A stretch of 36,407 bases of DNA from an uncultured Bacteroidales bacterium (GTDB taxonomy: Bacteria; Bacteroidota; Bacteroidia; Bacteroidales; Muribaculaceae): positions 1 through 36,407 of the forward strand of contig CADBML010000193.1 of assembly GCA_902795825.1 (NCBI GenBank), in the 5' to 3' direction. Numbering within the stretch: the first letter of the stretch is position 1; each line of letters opens with the position of its first letter. The notes beneath the pieces were generated by a model that did not search any database, was not told the origin of the DNA, and saw only the letters and a list, made by a program, of their open reading frames with translations. The translations under genes and the position numbers were made by a program. Of the stretch, positions 25,025 through 34,143 are shown in pieces.

Positions 25025-25636
25025 TTAATTAATGTCGATTTTTGGGAGGGCGTTTAGTTGTTGGATGTAATCGAGAATATCTTCACGGCCACGCTTGTCA
25101 ACACTCGAAGTCATAAAGATTGGCGGCAGTTCCTCCCATGTTTCACGCAGTTTATCGCAATAAGCGTCGATTTTATTTTTCACAGCCACAGGCCCCGACT
25201 TGTCTATTTTTGTGAAAACAATGCTGAAAGGGACTTGATTCTCACCCAGAAACTCCATAAATTCTAGGTCGATTTTCTGCGGCTCGTGACGCGAATCGAT
25301 TAGGAGGAAAAGGTTGGTCATCTGCTGACGACACAGGATGTATGACTCGATGATGTTTTTAAGCCGATCACGATTCTCCTTTCCTGCGCGGGCATAGCCA
25401 TAGCCTGGCAAGTCAACGATAAACCATTCGTCGTTGACTAAGAAATGGTTGATAAGCACGGTTTTGCCTGGCATCGACGAAGTCATAGCCAATCCTTTAT
25501 GGTTGGTCAGCATATTAATAAGCGATGACTTCCCAACATTTGAACGGCCAATAAAGGCATATTCATGACGATTGCCCGACGGACATTTCTCTACATCTGT
25601 GTTACTTATAACAAATGTGGCTTTGTGAATCTGCAT
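25025..25636 (-). CDS. engB: Ribosome biogenesis GTP-binding protein EngB (YihA/YsxC)
   Basis: EngB is an essential GTPase for late assembly of the 50S subunit. The ATG at 25636 gives 203 residues; the TTG two codons earlier is not needed. GTPase motifs are present: G1 GRSNVGKS (30-37), a threonine-less switch with PGKT (about 56-59), G3 [10 protein letters not shown]4 TKID, and G5-like TSS near the C terminus. The gene is first in the minus-strand unit engB, RelA/SpoT homologue (13-bp gap), lipoprotein, and has a good promoter. The link between a 50S assembly factor and a ribosome-stalling alarmone synthetase makes functional sense. Confidence 0.95.
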   Translation of the reverse strand: MQIHKATFVISNTDVEKCPSGNRHEYAFIGRSNVGKSSLINMLTNHKGLAMTSSMPGKTVLINHFLVNDEWFIVDLPGYGYARAGKENRDRLKNIIESYILCRQQMTNLFLLIDSRHEPQKIDLEFMEFLGENQVPFSIVFTKIDKSGPVAVKNKIDAYCDKLRETWEELPPIFMTSSVDKRGREDILDYIQQLNALPKIDIN

Positions 25637-25658
25637 GTGCAATAGTTGTTTCAGTTCA

Positions 25659-25690
25659 CAAAGATAATATTATTATTTCAGATTTGCAAA
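25659..25690 (-). promoter_or_regulatory. engB-RSH-lipoprotein operon promoter
   Basis: On the minus strand TTTG (25690-25687), 20 bp, TATCTTTG (25666-25659) match the Bacteroides consensus in both boxes. Confidence 0.8.
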
Positions 25691-25721
25691 CTTGGAATGA
25701 CGGATGAAAATCTCAAGAATC

Positions 25722-25747
25722 AAAAGCAGTCAACAAAAGCAGTCAAC
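25722..25747. repeat. Two perfect tandem 13-bp units
   Basis: AAAAGCAGTCAAC is repeated exactly at 25722-25734 and 25735-25747, a few bases after the end of the CYTH gene (minus strand). No hairpin; probably a local duplication. Confidence 0.8.
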
Positions 25748-25752
25748 ACTCG

Positions 25753-26211
25753 TCATTGCAATTTTGCGAGATTTGAGTTGTAGTAGCGAGGGTCGGAAGT
25801 GACTTCTTTGCCGATGAAGTTCGGTAAAATCACATCGATAGATTCGTCGGGAAGTTCGATTTCCGCCAATATTAGACCTTCATTTCTGTCATGGAATCGG
25901 TCTATCTCCCACGACAAGCCGCGTCCGGCGTCCACTTTGTATCGAGTCTTTTCAATCGTTCCAACTATCGGCAACGACTTCAACATCTCTACTGCGTCTG
26001 ATTTTGAGATCTTACGTTCCCACTCGTAGCGGACTGGCCCGTTGTTTTTTCCCTTAATAGTGAGGAATGCTTTGTCATCAATCATCCTGATACGAACTAC
26101 AATGTCGTCCTCTGCCACTAAATATGACTGAGTGATGTGATGCTTCTCACAAGCAAGTGATTCGAAAGAATTGTCGTTGACGAGGTATTTTTTCTCTATT
26201 TCTTTTGGCAT
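25753..26211 (-). CDS. CYTH-domain protein (triphosphate tunnel enzyme family)
   Basis: The 152-residue protein starts at the ATG at 26211 (MPKEIEKKYLV), since the ExExK signature must lie at the N terminus; the longer frame adds only a hydrophobic leader without a fitting start. Motifs of the CYTH fold include EIEKKYL (4-10), RIRMIDDKAFLTIKG, YEWERKI, KTRYKV, WEIDRF and LAEIELP, the alternating charged strands that line the tunnel. Members hydrolyse inorganic triphosphate or nucleoside triphosphates, or act as class IV adenylate cyclases; a short stand-alone form such as this is most often annotated as inorganic triphosphatase. The substrate cannot be told from the sequence. It is divergent from the DUF5686 gene. 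Confidence 0.85.
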   Translation of the reverse strand: MPKEIEKKYLVNDNSFESLACEKHHITQSYLVAEDDIVVRIRMIDDKAFLTIKGKNNGPVRYEWERKISKSDAVEMLKSLPIVGTIEKTRYKVDAGRGLSWEIDRFHDRNEGLILAEIELPDESIDVILPNFIGKEVTSDPRYYNSNLAKLQ

Positions 26212-26281
26212 AATTATAACTTTTCCGACATTTTGACAAATAATAATGCAACAAAAACAAAGAACAATCAAATATTGTTTG

Positions 26282-26289
26282 TAACTTTG
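26282..26289 (+). promoter_or_regulatory. -7 element of the DUF5686 gene promoter
   Basis: TAACTTTG matches TAnnTTTG, and the surrounding TTTGCGGTCGC is shared with the rpsP promoter (7237-7247). It lies 30 bp before the proposed TTG start at 26320. Confidence 0.55.
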
Positions 26290-26319
26290 CGGTCGCTTAA
26301 CGCAAATTTACGAATTATT

Positions 26320-28866
26320 TTGAAAATATCTACTATAATACGCCATATATTATCGCTCGTTACATTGATTTTTGGTTGTTTGCAGTTATCGGCAACGGAT
26401 TACGAAATCGTAGGAACGGTGGTTGATTCCATAAGTGGAGAACCAGTGCCATACGTTGCCATATATTCCCAAAAACGTCGAGGGGGATTCATGAGCGACG
26501 AAGAGGGCCGTTTTAAAATCACGCTTCAGTCGCCCACCGATGAGTTTACTGTGACAGGATTGGGTTTCGTAAAGAAAAAAGTCAAGCTTAATGCCGCCGA
26601 TTCGCCTATAATAATAGCCATACTTCCGAAGAATCTCACTTTTGATGAGATTGTTGTCAAGCCGAAGAGGGAGAAATACAGCAAAAAAAACAATCCGGCG
26701 GTTGACTTTGTTAATAAAATCCGTAATAGTCGTAATGAAAACGACCCACATAACCACGACTACTACCACTATCAGAAGTATGAAAAATTCACGCTTGCCC
26801 TTAACGATTTTAAGATGGAAGATGTCAGCAAAGGCTTAAACAAAAAGTTTAAGTTTATGAAGGAATACATCGACACGTCAGAGGTTTCGGGAAAGCAAAT
26901 ATTGAATGTTTCGATAAAGGAAAAAGTGTCGGACACTTATTATCGAAAAGAGCCAGAAAAGGAACGTGAGGTGGTGTCGGGAGTGAGGCGCGTTGGCATT
27001 GACGACATAATAGATCAAGAGTCGATGCAGACGTTCATTGACGATATGGTCAGAGAAATCGACATATATAAAAATGATGTGACCATACTAAGGAATAGAT
27101 TTGTCAGTCCACTCTCCAAAATAGGTCCGGATTTTTATAAGTATTATCTTTCCGACACAATTAACGTTAACGGCGAGACTTGCATAGAGCTTAGCTTCAC
27201 GCCGCGGACGGCTGAATCATTCGGATTTCATGGACGCCTGTATGTGCCCGTTAACGACACGACAATGTTCGTAAAAAAAATTGTCATGGGTGTCCCTAAG
27301 TCGATTAATTTAAACTTTGTCGATAAACTATATATAAATCAAGAATATGTGAAGGCCGACAATGGTTCTCGCCTGAAGACAAGGGAAGACATGACGATGG
27401 AATTGAGCGTGATTGGTAAGGGCCAGGGCTTGTATGTGCGCCGCAATACCACATACGACAATCATGATTTCGAGCCGCCGACCAATATGGCGATATTCGA
27501 TTCCGGCAAGCGCTCGTTTGAAATAATGGGGGCGCGGTCGAGAGATGATGATTTTTGGGATGAAAACAGAAAGACAAGAATAACGAATAACGAACGTCAA
27601 ATCGATAAGTTAATCGATGCATTGCGCCGCACGCCGATTTATTACTACACTGAAAAAACTCTTAAATACGCTGTGACGGGCTATGTGCCTAATTCTGCAA
27701 AAAGCAAAATTAATTACGGCCCGCTTAACACCACCTTTAGTGGCAATGCGCTTGAGGGGTTCCGCATTAGGGCTGGCGGCATGACAACAGCCAATTTGTC
27801 GAAGCATTTGTTTTTTCGGGGCTACATGGCTTACGGCTTCAAAGACAAAAAATTGAAGTACAGTGCCGAAATTGACTATTCATTTACCCCCAAGCGCTAT
27901 CATTCGGAGGAATTCCCTATCCATGGCTTTCGTTTAACGCACACTTACGACGTTGATAAACTCGGACAACATTACTTGTTCACTAATCAGGACAATGTTT
28001 TCCTTGTTTTGAAACGAAAATCTGACCGACAAATGACATATCGCCGCTTGACCAAGGGGGAATATATACTTGAAATGGATAATGGATTCTCTTTGAAGGC
28101 CTCGATTGAACAAAAGCAACAACAGGCCACAGAGTTTATCCCATTCGTGAATGGTAACGGAGAATCGTTTGACCACATCAACACATCGTCATTAGGAATT
28201 GAGCTTCGTTATGCTCCGGGTGAAAAGTTTTTTCAAACAAAAACCGAGCGAATACCAGTGAATCTCGATGCCCCCGTTTTAGTCCTTTCACACAAATTTG
28301 CCCCAGCCGGCAGTTTTGGCAACAGATTCACGATAAACCGCACAGAAATCAGTGCCCAGAAGCGATTTTGGTTTTCGGCTTTTGGCTACACTGATATTAT
28401 TGTTAAAGCGGGAAAAGTGTGGAGTAAGGTGCCATTTACTGAATTGCTGATACCAAACGCCAACATGTCATATACGATTCAGCCCGAATCATATCCGCTG
28501 ATGAACCCGATGGAGTTCATCAACGACAGTTATTGCTCGTGGGATTTGACCTATTGGGCTAACGGAAACATATTGAATCATGTTCCCTTGTTAAAGAAGC
28601 TTCGACTACGTGAGGCGTTTTCATTCCGAGGCTTGTTTGGCGACTTGTCCGACAAGAATAATCCATGGCTTAATCCGGGGCAAATCCAATTTCCTCAGGG
28701 AGCTGGCACCCGATTGATGACCCGCCGACCATACATGGAAGCTGGCGTTGGCATTGATAATATTCTGAAATGTCTGCGGGTGGATTATGTGTGGCGTCTA
28801 TCTTATAGGGATACTCCAGGCGTAAACCGTTCGGGAGTCAGAATCGCCTTTCACATGACATTTTAA
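26320..28866 (+). CDS. DUF5686-family outer-membrane protein with carboxypeptidase-regulatory-like domain
   Basis: The proposed start is TTG at 26320, giving a signal peptide (MKISTIIRHILSLVTLIFGCLQLSA) and 848 residues. The open frame continues upstream to an ATG at 26233, but that one lies before the -7 box and would put the hydrophobic segment deep inside. After cleavage comes a carboxypeptidase-regulatory-like Ig fold (YEIVGTVVDSISGEPVPYVAI through KKVKLN, about 28-110), then DUF5686 with a long aromatic-rich beta region ending in a strand with RIAFHMTF, suggesting an outer-membrane barrel. The family is common in Bacteroidetes and its function is unknown. Converges with the GH3 gene. Confidence 0.8.
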   Translation: MKISTIIRHILSLVTLIFGCLQLSATDYEIVGTVVDSISGEPVPYVAIYSQKRRGGFMSDEEGRFKITLQSPTDEFTVTGLGFVKKKVKLNAADSPIIIAILPKNLTFDEIVVKPKREKYSKKNNPAVDFVNKIRNSRNENDPHNHDYYHYQKYEKFTLALNDFKMEDVSKGLNKKFKFMKEYIDTSEVSGKQILNVSIKEKVSDTYYRKEPEKEREVVSGVRRVGIDDIIDQESMQTFIDDMVREIDIYKNDVTILRNRFVSPLSKIGPDFYKYYLSDTINVNGETCIELSFTPRTAESFGFHGRLYVPVNDTTMFVKKIVMGVPKSINLNFVDKLYINQEYVKADNGSRLKTREDMTMELSVIGKGQGLYVRRNTTYDNHDFEPPTNMAIFDSGKRSFEIMGARSRDDDFWDENRKTRITNNERQIDKLIDALRRTPIYYYTEKTLKYAVTGYVPNSAKSKINYGPLNTTFSGNALEGFRIRAGGMTTANLSKHLFFRGYMAYGFKDKKLKYSAEIDYSFTPKRYHSEEFPIHGFRLTHTYDVDKLGQHYLFTNQDNVFLVLKRKSDRQMTYRRLTKGEYILEMDNGFSLKASIEQKQQQATEFIPFVNGNGESFDHINTSSLGIELRYAPGEKFFQTKTERIPVNLDAPVLVLSHKFAPAGSFGNRFTINRTEISAQKRFWFSAFGYTDIIVKAGKVWSKVPFTELLIPNANMSYTIQPESYPLMNPMEFINDSYCSWDLTYWANGNILNHVPLLKKLRLREAFSFRGLFGDLSDKNNPWLNPGQIQFPQGAGTRLMTRRPYMEAGVGIDNILKCLRVDYVWRLSYRDTPGVNRSGVRIAFHMTF

Positions 28867-28893
28867 CAGGCTAGGTACCGTCATTGCGTGTGC

Positions 28894-31824
28894 CTAAATT
28901 TTCAGGTCACGGTAGATGGCGTTGAAAACGGCACTTCGAGGACTAAGTTTCGAGAAGGCCGCATTATTGCGTGATGGAAGCACACGATTTGACAAAAACA
29001 CATAGACAAGTCCTTCTTTTGGGTCGATCCAGAAGCAAGTGCCAGTAAACCCAGTGTGCCCATAAGTGTTGTTGTCGTTGGTGTCAAATCCGAGCCCGCG
29101 TTTTTTCGATGCGCTTTTTGTGGTGGTGAAAAGGCGGACTGTTGATTCGGAAAAGATTCGCTCACACCCGTAAGAGCCTCCGTTCAGCCAGAGTTGACAC
29201 ACTTTTGCCACATCTTCCGCATTAGCGAACAGGCCTGCGTTGCCTTGCACTCCGCCGGAGAAATTCGCCAATTCGTCATGGACATAACCGTGAACCACTT
29301 GCTTGCGGAGGAAGTTGTCGGTTTCGGTGGGAGCGATATGTCGGGCGGCGACATGCTGGAGTGGCCGATAGAAAGTGTGGTATGCGCCGAGCGGTGAAAA
29401 CACCTCTTTGTCGATCCAAATGTTGTGTTTCTCGCCTGTGATTCGCTGCTCGATGTCCATGAGGAGACAAAAATTGAGGCAAGAGTAGCAGTAGGATTTG
29501 TTGGGACGTAATATTGATGTGTATATGGTTTTGAAAACCGTGTCGATTGTGGCTTCAGAAACATATATGCCTTTATCCGCTTCGATGAGAAATTTTTCGG
29601 TTTTTGTGGGAGATGTCAAATCGGCTCTAAGCTTAGCCGAGTTGTGGCCATAAGCGCCTTTTTCAATCAAAAGGGAGTGGGTGGAGTCCTTTTTGGGGGC
29701 AATCAGTTTGCCTGTATAACTGGCGGTGTCCATCATCAAAGAAAACATATTAAGCGACGGTTGCATTCCCGACTCGTGAAAAAGAAGTTGGCGGATAGTG
29801 ATAGAGGCCTTGTCGCCTGATTTGAGCTCGGGGATGAAGTCGGACGCTTTGTCGTCGAGTTTGATTTTCCCCAAATCGAAAAGTTTCATCACACCAGGAA
29901 GAGTGCCGATTGTCTTGGTCACAGAGGCGAGGTCGTAAATAGTGTTTTCATCGACTGCAATACCCGAAGTATAGTCGGTGTGACCATACGACTTCGACAA
30001 TATGACATTTCCATTTTTAGCCACCAGCACTTGGCATCCTGGAAATGCTTTCGCCTTGATGCATCCGCGGGCGATAGAATCCACTTTTGCTTCAAACAAT
30101 GGAGAAAAACCCTCTTCAACGGGCGTGGAGTAGGCGAGGCGAACTTTTTTCAGAGAGATGCCATCGCCCGACTTGGCAACTCCGGCAATACCGACAGGCA
30201 ACCTGCCGTCAACTTCAATTCCGCCAAAGATTGCTTGAGCGGCCATTTCTTGCGATATGAGGTCGTCGTCGTAAGCCATGAGCAGGGCTGCGTTTTTATC
30301 GACGCCGACAAACTTGGCCACTTTATATGGGTTGACAAAGAACACATCAACAACGCGGCGACCTTTGAGTGATTTTTTTAGCTGTGCGTAACCAGACATT
30401 GACGCGGCCTTGTCGGAATGTACGGCTATCACCACCAAGTCAGCTTTTCGTATTCCGGAAATTTGATTTTGCGTGAAGCTTCCTATGGTGGATGAATAGA
30501 CATTCTCCTTTGCGTATTTGGCGCAAAATGTTGTGAACGAATTGGCCGATTGTCCGCCAATATTGACAATGGCAATCGATGTGGTGTCGAGCCGCTTTAT
30601 TGGAAGAAGGGAATTTGGGTTCGTCACAACCGTCATCATCGCTTTTCGCAGTTTGCGGTTTACCGCCACAGAGTATGGGGAATTTATGCGCATTACGATT
30701 CCGGTTTTGCTTGGAAATATTGCGTTGGATAATCCTAAGGCATATTTATAACGAAGCATTTTTTTGCACTTGGATTCAATGACATCCATCTTTATTTCAC
30801 CGTTTTTGACGGCTCTTTCTACGGCGTCGATGTCGTGATGCGGCGAAGATGTCTGAAGGAGAATATCGACTCCTGCTTTTAGCGCAATGACGCAGTTGTT
30901 TTTTCCGTTGGCGCTTTTAGCACCCTTCATCGCAAGAGCATCAGTGAAAATTAAACCGTCGAAATGCATATTGTTTTTCAAAAGTTCGGTTACGGCTTTT
31001 TTCGAAAGCGAAGCGGGCGCGCCGGAGTTGTCAATGGCGGGCACATTTATATGTCCGATCATAACGCTGGAAAGCCCGCTCTTTATGTAGTCGGCGAATG
31101 GGACGAGGTCGTTGTTGACAAGTTCTTTCAGGCTATGGTTGACTGTGGGGAGAGCCTTGTGGGAATCGATGTCGGTGTCGCCGTGACCAGGGAAATGTTT
31201 GGCACAGGAAAGCACGCCGCCATCCTCCAGTCCTTTTGAAAAAGCGGTTCCTAACATTGCTACCCGTTGAGGATTGTCGCCAAATGAGCGATAACCGATG
31301 ACCGGATTCTTGGGGTTGGTGTTGACATCAAGCACAGGGGCGAAATTGGCCGTGATGCCAAATTCGCGGCATTGTCGGGCAACTTCTTTGCCATATTCGT
31401 AAAGCAATCTTTCGTTGCGGATTGCTCCGAGTGCGATGTTGTATGGAAAAGGATTGGCTTCTTTGATTCTCATGGCCATTCCCCATTCGCCATCGACTGT
31501 CATCATGAGAGGCACTTTGCTTTGCGACTGCGCATAGCTGATCATTTCGACATAGTCGTCGGCATCGGCGGAGTTGAAAATCAAACCGCCAACTTCGTCT
31601 TTAACGACGTATTGGTTGATTACGCCTTTTGCCGAAGACAAATTCCGAGGATTGACGCAGGGGATGAAAATCTGGGCGATTCGCTGGCGGAGCGACAATT
31701 TTTGGTAAACGGAATCGGCATAATGCACGGCGGCGGCCGACCGCGACTTTTCCATTACAGTCGCTGCCGCTGAGGCTGATATTATGACGGATGTGGCCAA
31801 AAGCAATGCTAAACGTTTGTACAT
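28894..31824 (-). CDS. Glycoside hydrolase family 3 fused to a class C-type serine hydrolase
   Basis: The 976-residue protein has a signal peptide (about 1-21), a GH3 domain (about 35-560) and a beta-lactamase-fold domain (about 575-970). The GH3 half carries the NagZ signature KHFPGHGDTDIDSH (209-222) and the likely nucleophile Asp295 in FTDALAM, so it should cleave beta-N-acetylglucosaminides of peptidoglycan or related glycans. The second half has SVTK (634-637, the SxxK motif), YSCLNF where the family has Tyr-Ser/x-Asn, and HTG (923-925) in place of KTG. Known Bacteroidetes homologues carry the same fusion. It probably works outside the cytoplasm in wall turnover; the serine hydrolase substrate is unknown. 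Confidence 0.88.
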   Translation of the reverse strand: MYKRLALLLATSVIISASAAATVMEKSRSAAAVHYADSVYQKLSLRQRIAQIFIPCVNPRNLSSAKGVINQYVVKDEVGGLIFNSADADDYVEMISYAQSQSKVPLMMTVDGEWGMAMRIKEANPFPYNIALGAIRNERLLYEYGKEVARQCREFGITANFAPVLDVNTNPKNPVIGYRSFGDNPQRVAMLGTAFSKGLEDGGVLSCAKHFPGHGDTDIDSHKALPTVNHSLKELVNNDLVPFADYIKSGLSSVMIGHINVPAIDNSGAPASLSKKAVTELLKNNMHFDGLIFTDALAMKGAKSANGKNNCVIALKAGVDILLQTSSPHHDIDAVERAVKNGEIKMDVIESKCKKMLRYKYALGLSNAIFPSKTGIVMRINSPYSVAVNRKLRKAMMTVVTNPNSLLPIKRLDTTSIAIVNIGGQSANSFTTFCAKYAKENVYSSTIGSFTQNQISGIRKADLVVIAVHSDKAASMSGYAQLKKSLKGRRVVDVFFVNPYKVAKFVGVDKNAALLMAYDDDLISQEMAAQAIFGGIEVDGRLPVGIAGVAKSGDGISLKKVRLAYSTPVEEGFSPLFEAKVDSIARGCIKAKAFPGCQVLVAKNGNVILSKSYGHTDYTSGIAVDENTIYDLASVTKTIGTLPGVMKLFDLGKIKLDDKASDFIPELKSGDKASITIRQLLFHESGMQPSLNMFSLMMDTASYTGKLIAPKKDSTHSLLIEKGAYGHNSAKLRADLTSPTKTEKFLIEADKGIYVSEATIDTVFKTIYTSILRPNKSYCYSCLNFCLLMDIEQRITGEKHNIWIDKEVFSPLGAYHTFYRPLQHVAARHIAPTETDNFLRKQVVHGYVHDELANFSGGVQGNAGLFANAEDVAKVCQLWLNGGSYGCERIFSESTVRLFTTTKSASKKRGLGFDTNDNNTYGHTGFTGTCFWIDPKEGLVYVFLSNRVLPSRNNAAFSKLSPRSAVFNAIYRDLKI

Positions 31825-31871
31825 GAGCTGATATGTGTCTGGTTACTGGTGGAATGTTTCGATAAGTTTCA

Positions 31872-31879
31872 CGAAATTA
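31872..31879 (-). promoter_or_regulatory. Possible -7 element of the GH3 gene
   Basis: On the minus strand TAATTTCG, one mismatch from TAnnTTTG, about 48 bp before the start codon. The flanking TTTGTAATTT is mirrored by the plus-strand box at 31922-31931, giving a near-symmetric divergent pair. Confidence 0.35.
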
Positions 31880-31923
31880 CAAATTTTTGGCGTGATTTAC
31901 AACGAAGTGCGAAAACTTTTTTG

Positions 31924-31931
31924 TAATTTTG
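31924..31931 (+). promoter_or_regulatory. -7 element upstream of repeat R1 copy E
   Basis: TAATTTTG matches TAnnTTTG exactly. A transcript from here would include R1 copy E in its leader before the MBL-fold gene at 32179. A second TAnnTTTG, TATATTTG (32017-32024), lies inside the repeat itself. Confidence 0.5.
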
Positions 31932-31950
31932 CGATATGGGAAGTTCTATT

Positions 31951-32136
31951 AATTCCATGCTCAACAGTTTTCATAACAGGCAGTAACAAAAATGCACTTT
32001 TTCGTAAATTCAGGATTATATTTGCATCATGTTGACATTCATTCGGTCAGAATGCCCGCATTGCTCTCTCGCTCCTGCCAAGCATATTCCAAATATCCTC
32101 TCTGAATTTCCTGAAAGGCAATTAATGGGAATCCCC
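31951..32136 (+). repeat. Repeat R1, copy E (upstream of the MBL-fold gene)
   Basis: A complete but more diverged copy: head TTCCATGCTCAACAG and GGCAGTAACAA, core AAATTCAG (32006-32013) with CTGAATTT (32102-32109), centre AATGCCCGCATT (32051-32062), and tail GAAAGGCAATTAATGG. The middle CTTGGC arm is lost while its partner GCCAAG remains. The tail ends 42 bp before the start codon. Together with the two divergent promoters it fills the 354-bp gap. Confidence 0.85.
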
Positions 32137-32178
32137 TTATGACTTTACCGTTGAATAGACCAAATCAATTTTTTAAAT

Positions 32179-32934
32179 ATGTCAGTCAATATTAAAGCAG
32201 TAAGAATGTACGACGGCGGTTTTATGACCCAGCCGTTCGCTTTTGGCGGAGAAGAAGGCAAAGACGCTTTCGACGACCAAATTATCTATCGCAGTTCGCT
32301 TCAAAACTTCCTCATCGACATGGGCGATGATGTGATATTGGTGGATACGGGTTTCCCTGCGGGGTCGCCTGTACCGACAAAGAAATTGGGCGCGCCTCTT
32401 TACATGGGTGAGTTAGTCGACGATTACCTGTCGGCTTTCGAGAAATTGGGTTACAAAACAGAACAAGTGACAAAAATTCTGGTCACGCACAAGCATCCCG
32501 ACCACTCAGCCGCATTGTCGCTATTCCCGAACGCTAAAATCTACATTTCGGCAGAGGATGCCGCCGCGTTGAAATTGACGGGAGAGAACGTCGTTATTGC
32601 CGATTATGCCGATGGCAGCTACCACAACTTCCCACGCTCGACAAAGGTGGCCGATGGCGTTTATTTCATTGAGGCTAAGGGCCATACAAAAGGCAACAGT
32701 ATTGTCGTTGTTGAAGATTCGGGGTTGTTCTATCTCCTTCACGGCGATGTGACATACTGCGACGCCGCACTGAAAGCCAACAAGCTTTCGGTTGTTTTCG
32801 AGGACGTCGCAGCCGCGCGCGCCACTCTCGACAAAGTGAGGGAATTCATCGCAGAGAATCCAACCGTTTATCTGTCAACACATTGCCCAGAGGGATATGA
32901 AAACCTCGAAATGAAGAGGATAATGAGGCTGTGA
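32179..32934 (+). CDS. Metallo-beta-lactamase-fold hydrolase, N-acyl homoserine lactonase-like
   Basis: The 251-residue cytoplasmic protein has the complete metal site of the superfamily: HKHPDH at 104-109, His169 in KGHTKGN, Asp190 in LHGDVTY and His235 in STHCPEGYENL. The N-terminal part LVDTGFPAGSP and the overall length fit the lactonase-like branch. The natural substrate is not predictable; members include lactonases and other hydrolases. The stop codon touches that of the convergent methyltransferase gene, with no base between them. An R1 repeat lies just upstream. Confidence 0.88.
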   Translation: MSVNIKAVRMYDGGFMTQPFAFGGEEGKDAFDDQIIYRSSLQNFLIDMGDDVILVDTGFPAGSPVPTKKLGAPLYMGELVDDYLSAFEKLGYKTEQVTKILVTHKHPDHSAALSLFPNAKIYISAEDAAALKLTGENVVIADYADGSYHNFPRSTKVADGVYFIEAKGHTKGNSIVVVEDSGLFYLLHGDVTYCDAALKANKLSVVFEDVAAARATLDKVREFIAENPTVYLSTHCPEGYENLEMKRIMRL

Positions 32935-34137
32935 TCATTTCCTCCGTGTGCAGACGATCAATACTTTATTAGAATCTTGTAGGGTGGTGGCAAACAGATA
33001 ATGATTGCCGCCATCTTTTGTTTTTAACCTTTTTCGCAACTCTTCGGGCGATAGCATGAAATTGCGAGTGGCAATGTTGATTTGGGGATGTTGTGCTGAG
33101 AATTTTTTGATTTCTGCTTTTGTGAAAGGAACAACACTCTCTATACTATATATGTGTCCGGGGAACGGCTCTGAATATACTGGCGACGCATATATGTGAG
33201 AATTAACAGCGAGTTTTCCGATTCCAAACCTTTCAGACAACAGCTTGAATGGCATGAGCTTAGAAACAGAAGGGTAGGGGACATATAGAAAATTTCCTGG
33301 CAGAGGCGTTTGGTATGTTGGCGACGACGATATTTCGTCATTCAAATAAAAAGTCATTTTTTCAACCCCTTCATCATAGGAACCTTGCATTGTTACAGCC
33401 TGTAGTTCTATATCATCGTTAGCCTCGTCAAATATAATTTCTGCTACAAGTTCTTTGCACTCGTTGCTCGTTCCGATAGAATATAGACGTTTAATATTTG
33501 GCAGTTCTTTAATTATCTGTTGCGGGTCGAGCATGGGCGACATTTTAATAATCAGTCGCTTAGCCACACGCTTTATGAGTGGCATCAATTTCACGACATC
33601 GGGCTGACAGTCGGATAGCGCATATACTCGGCCGCCTGATAAAGAGCGACGGGCAGGATCGATAAACACGACATCGTATTTGTCGTTGTTCGCTTGCAGA
33701 AACTGCGCACAATCTTTGCACACTACATCAATGTTGTCGATGCCCAATATGGTGGCGTTATGTCGAGCACATTCAACTGCGCTTGGATTGATGTCAATGG
33801 CAGTAACCGATTTGGCCGACTCGGCAATATGAAATGCGTCAATGCAAAGGCCGCATGTCAGATCCAAAACAGAAGAACATCCAGAAATTAACGATGCGTG
33901 AAAAGAGGCAACCAAGTCGGATGTTGATTGCTCGGCCGACAAAAGTGAGGGAAAAACGAATCGGCGATTTTTAAGCGTCTCAGACAGTTTTTTTGAGGCG
34001 CGTTTCCTACATTCGATTTGAGTGACGGCGAAAGGAATCCAGTCGGCTTTACCCGAATACTTTAGGGCGAGCGATTTCGGGTCGTCGTCAAGATGACGTT
34101 CAATCCAGTCAAATATTTCGTCGTCCAAATAAACCAT
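32935..34137 (-). CDS. Class I SAM-dependent methyltransferase with THUMP-like domain
   Basis: The 400-residue protein has an N-terminal helical part (about 1-85), a Rossmann methyltransferase core with VLDLTCGLCIDAFHIA (motif I, near 90-105), AIDINPSAVECARHN and DVVFIDPARRS (catalytic loop, near 155), and a C-terminal region from about 290 with PYPSVSKLMPFKLLSERFGIGKLAVNSH. This arrangement matches the Bacteroidetes/Firmicutes family with a THUMP-like C-terminal domain, which suggests an RNA substrate, though none is proven. The gene is third in the minus-strand unit and begins 6 bp after the small regulator-like gene. Confidence 0.8.
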   Translation of the reverse strand: MVYLDDEIFDWIERHLDDDPKSLALKYSGKADWIPFAVTQIECRKRASKKLSETLKNRRFVFPSLLSAEQSTSDLVASFHASLISGCSSVLDLTCGLCIDAFHIAESAKSVTAIDINPSAVECARHNATILGIDNIDVVCKDCAQFLQANNDKYDVVFIDPARRSLSGGRVYALSDCQPDVVKLMPLIKRVAKRLIIKMSPMLDPQQIIKELPNIKRLYSIGTSNECKELVAEIIFDEANDDIELQAVTMQGSYDEGVEKMTFYLNDEISSSPTYQTPLPGNFLYVPYPSVSKLMPFKLLSERFGIGKLAVNSHIYASPVYSEPFPGHIYSIESVVPFTKAEIKKFSAQHPQINIATRNFMLSPEELRKRLKTKDGGNHYLFATTLQDSNKVLIVCTRRK

Positions 34138-34143
34138 AAGAAA

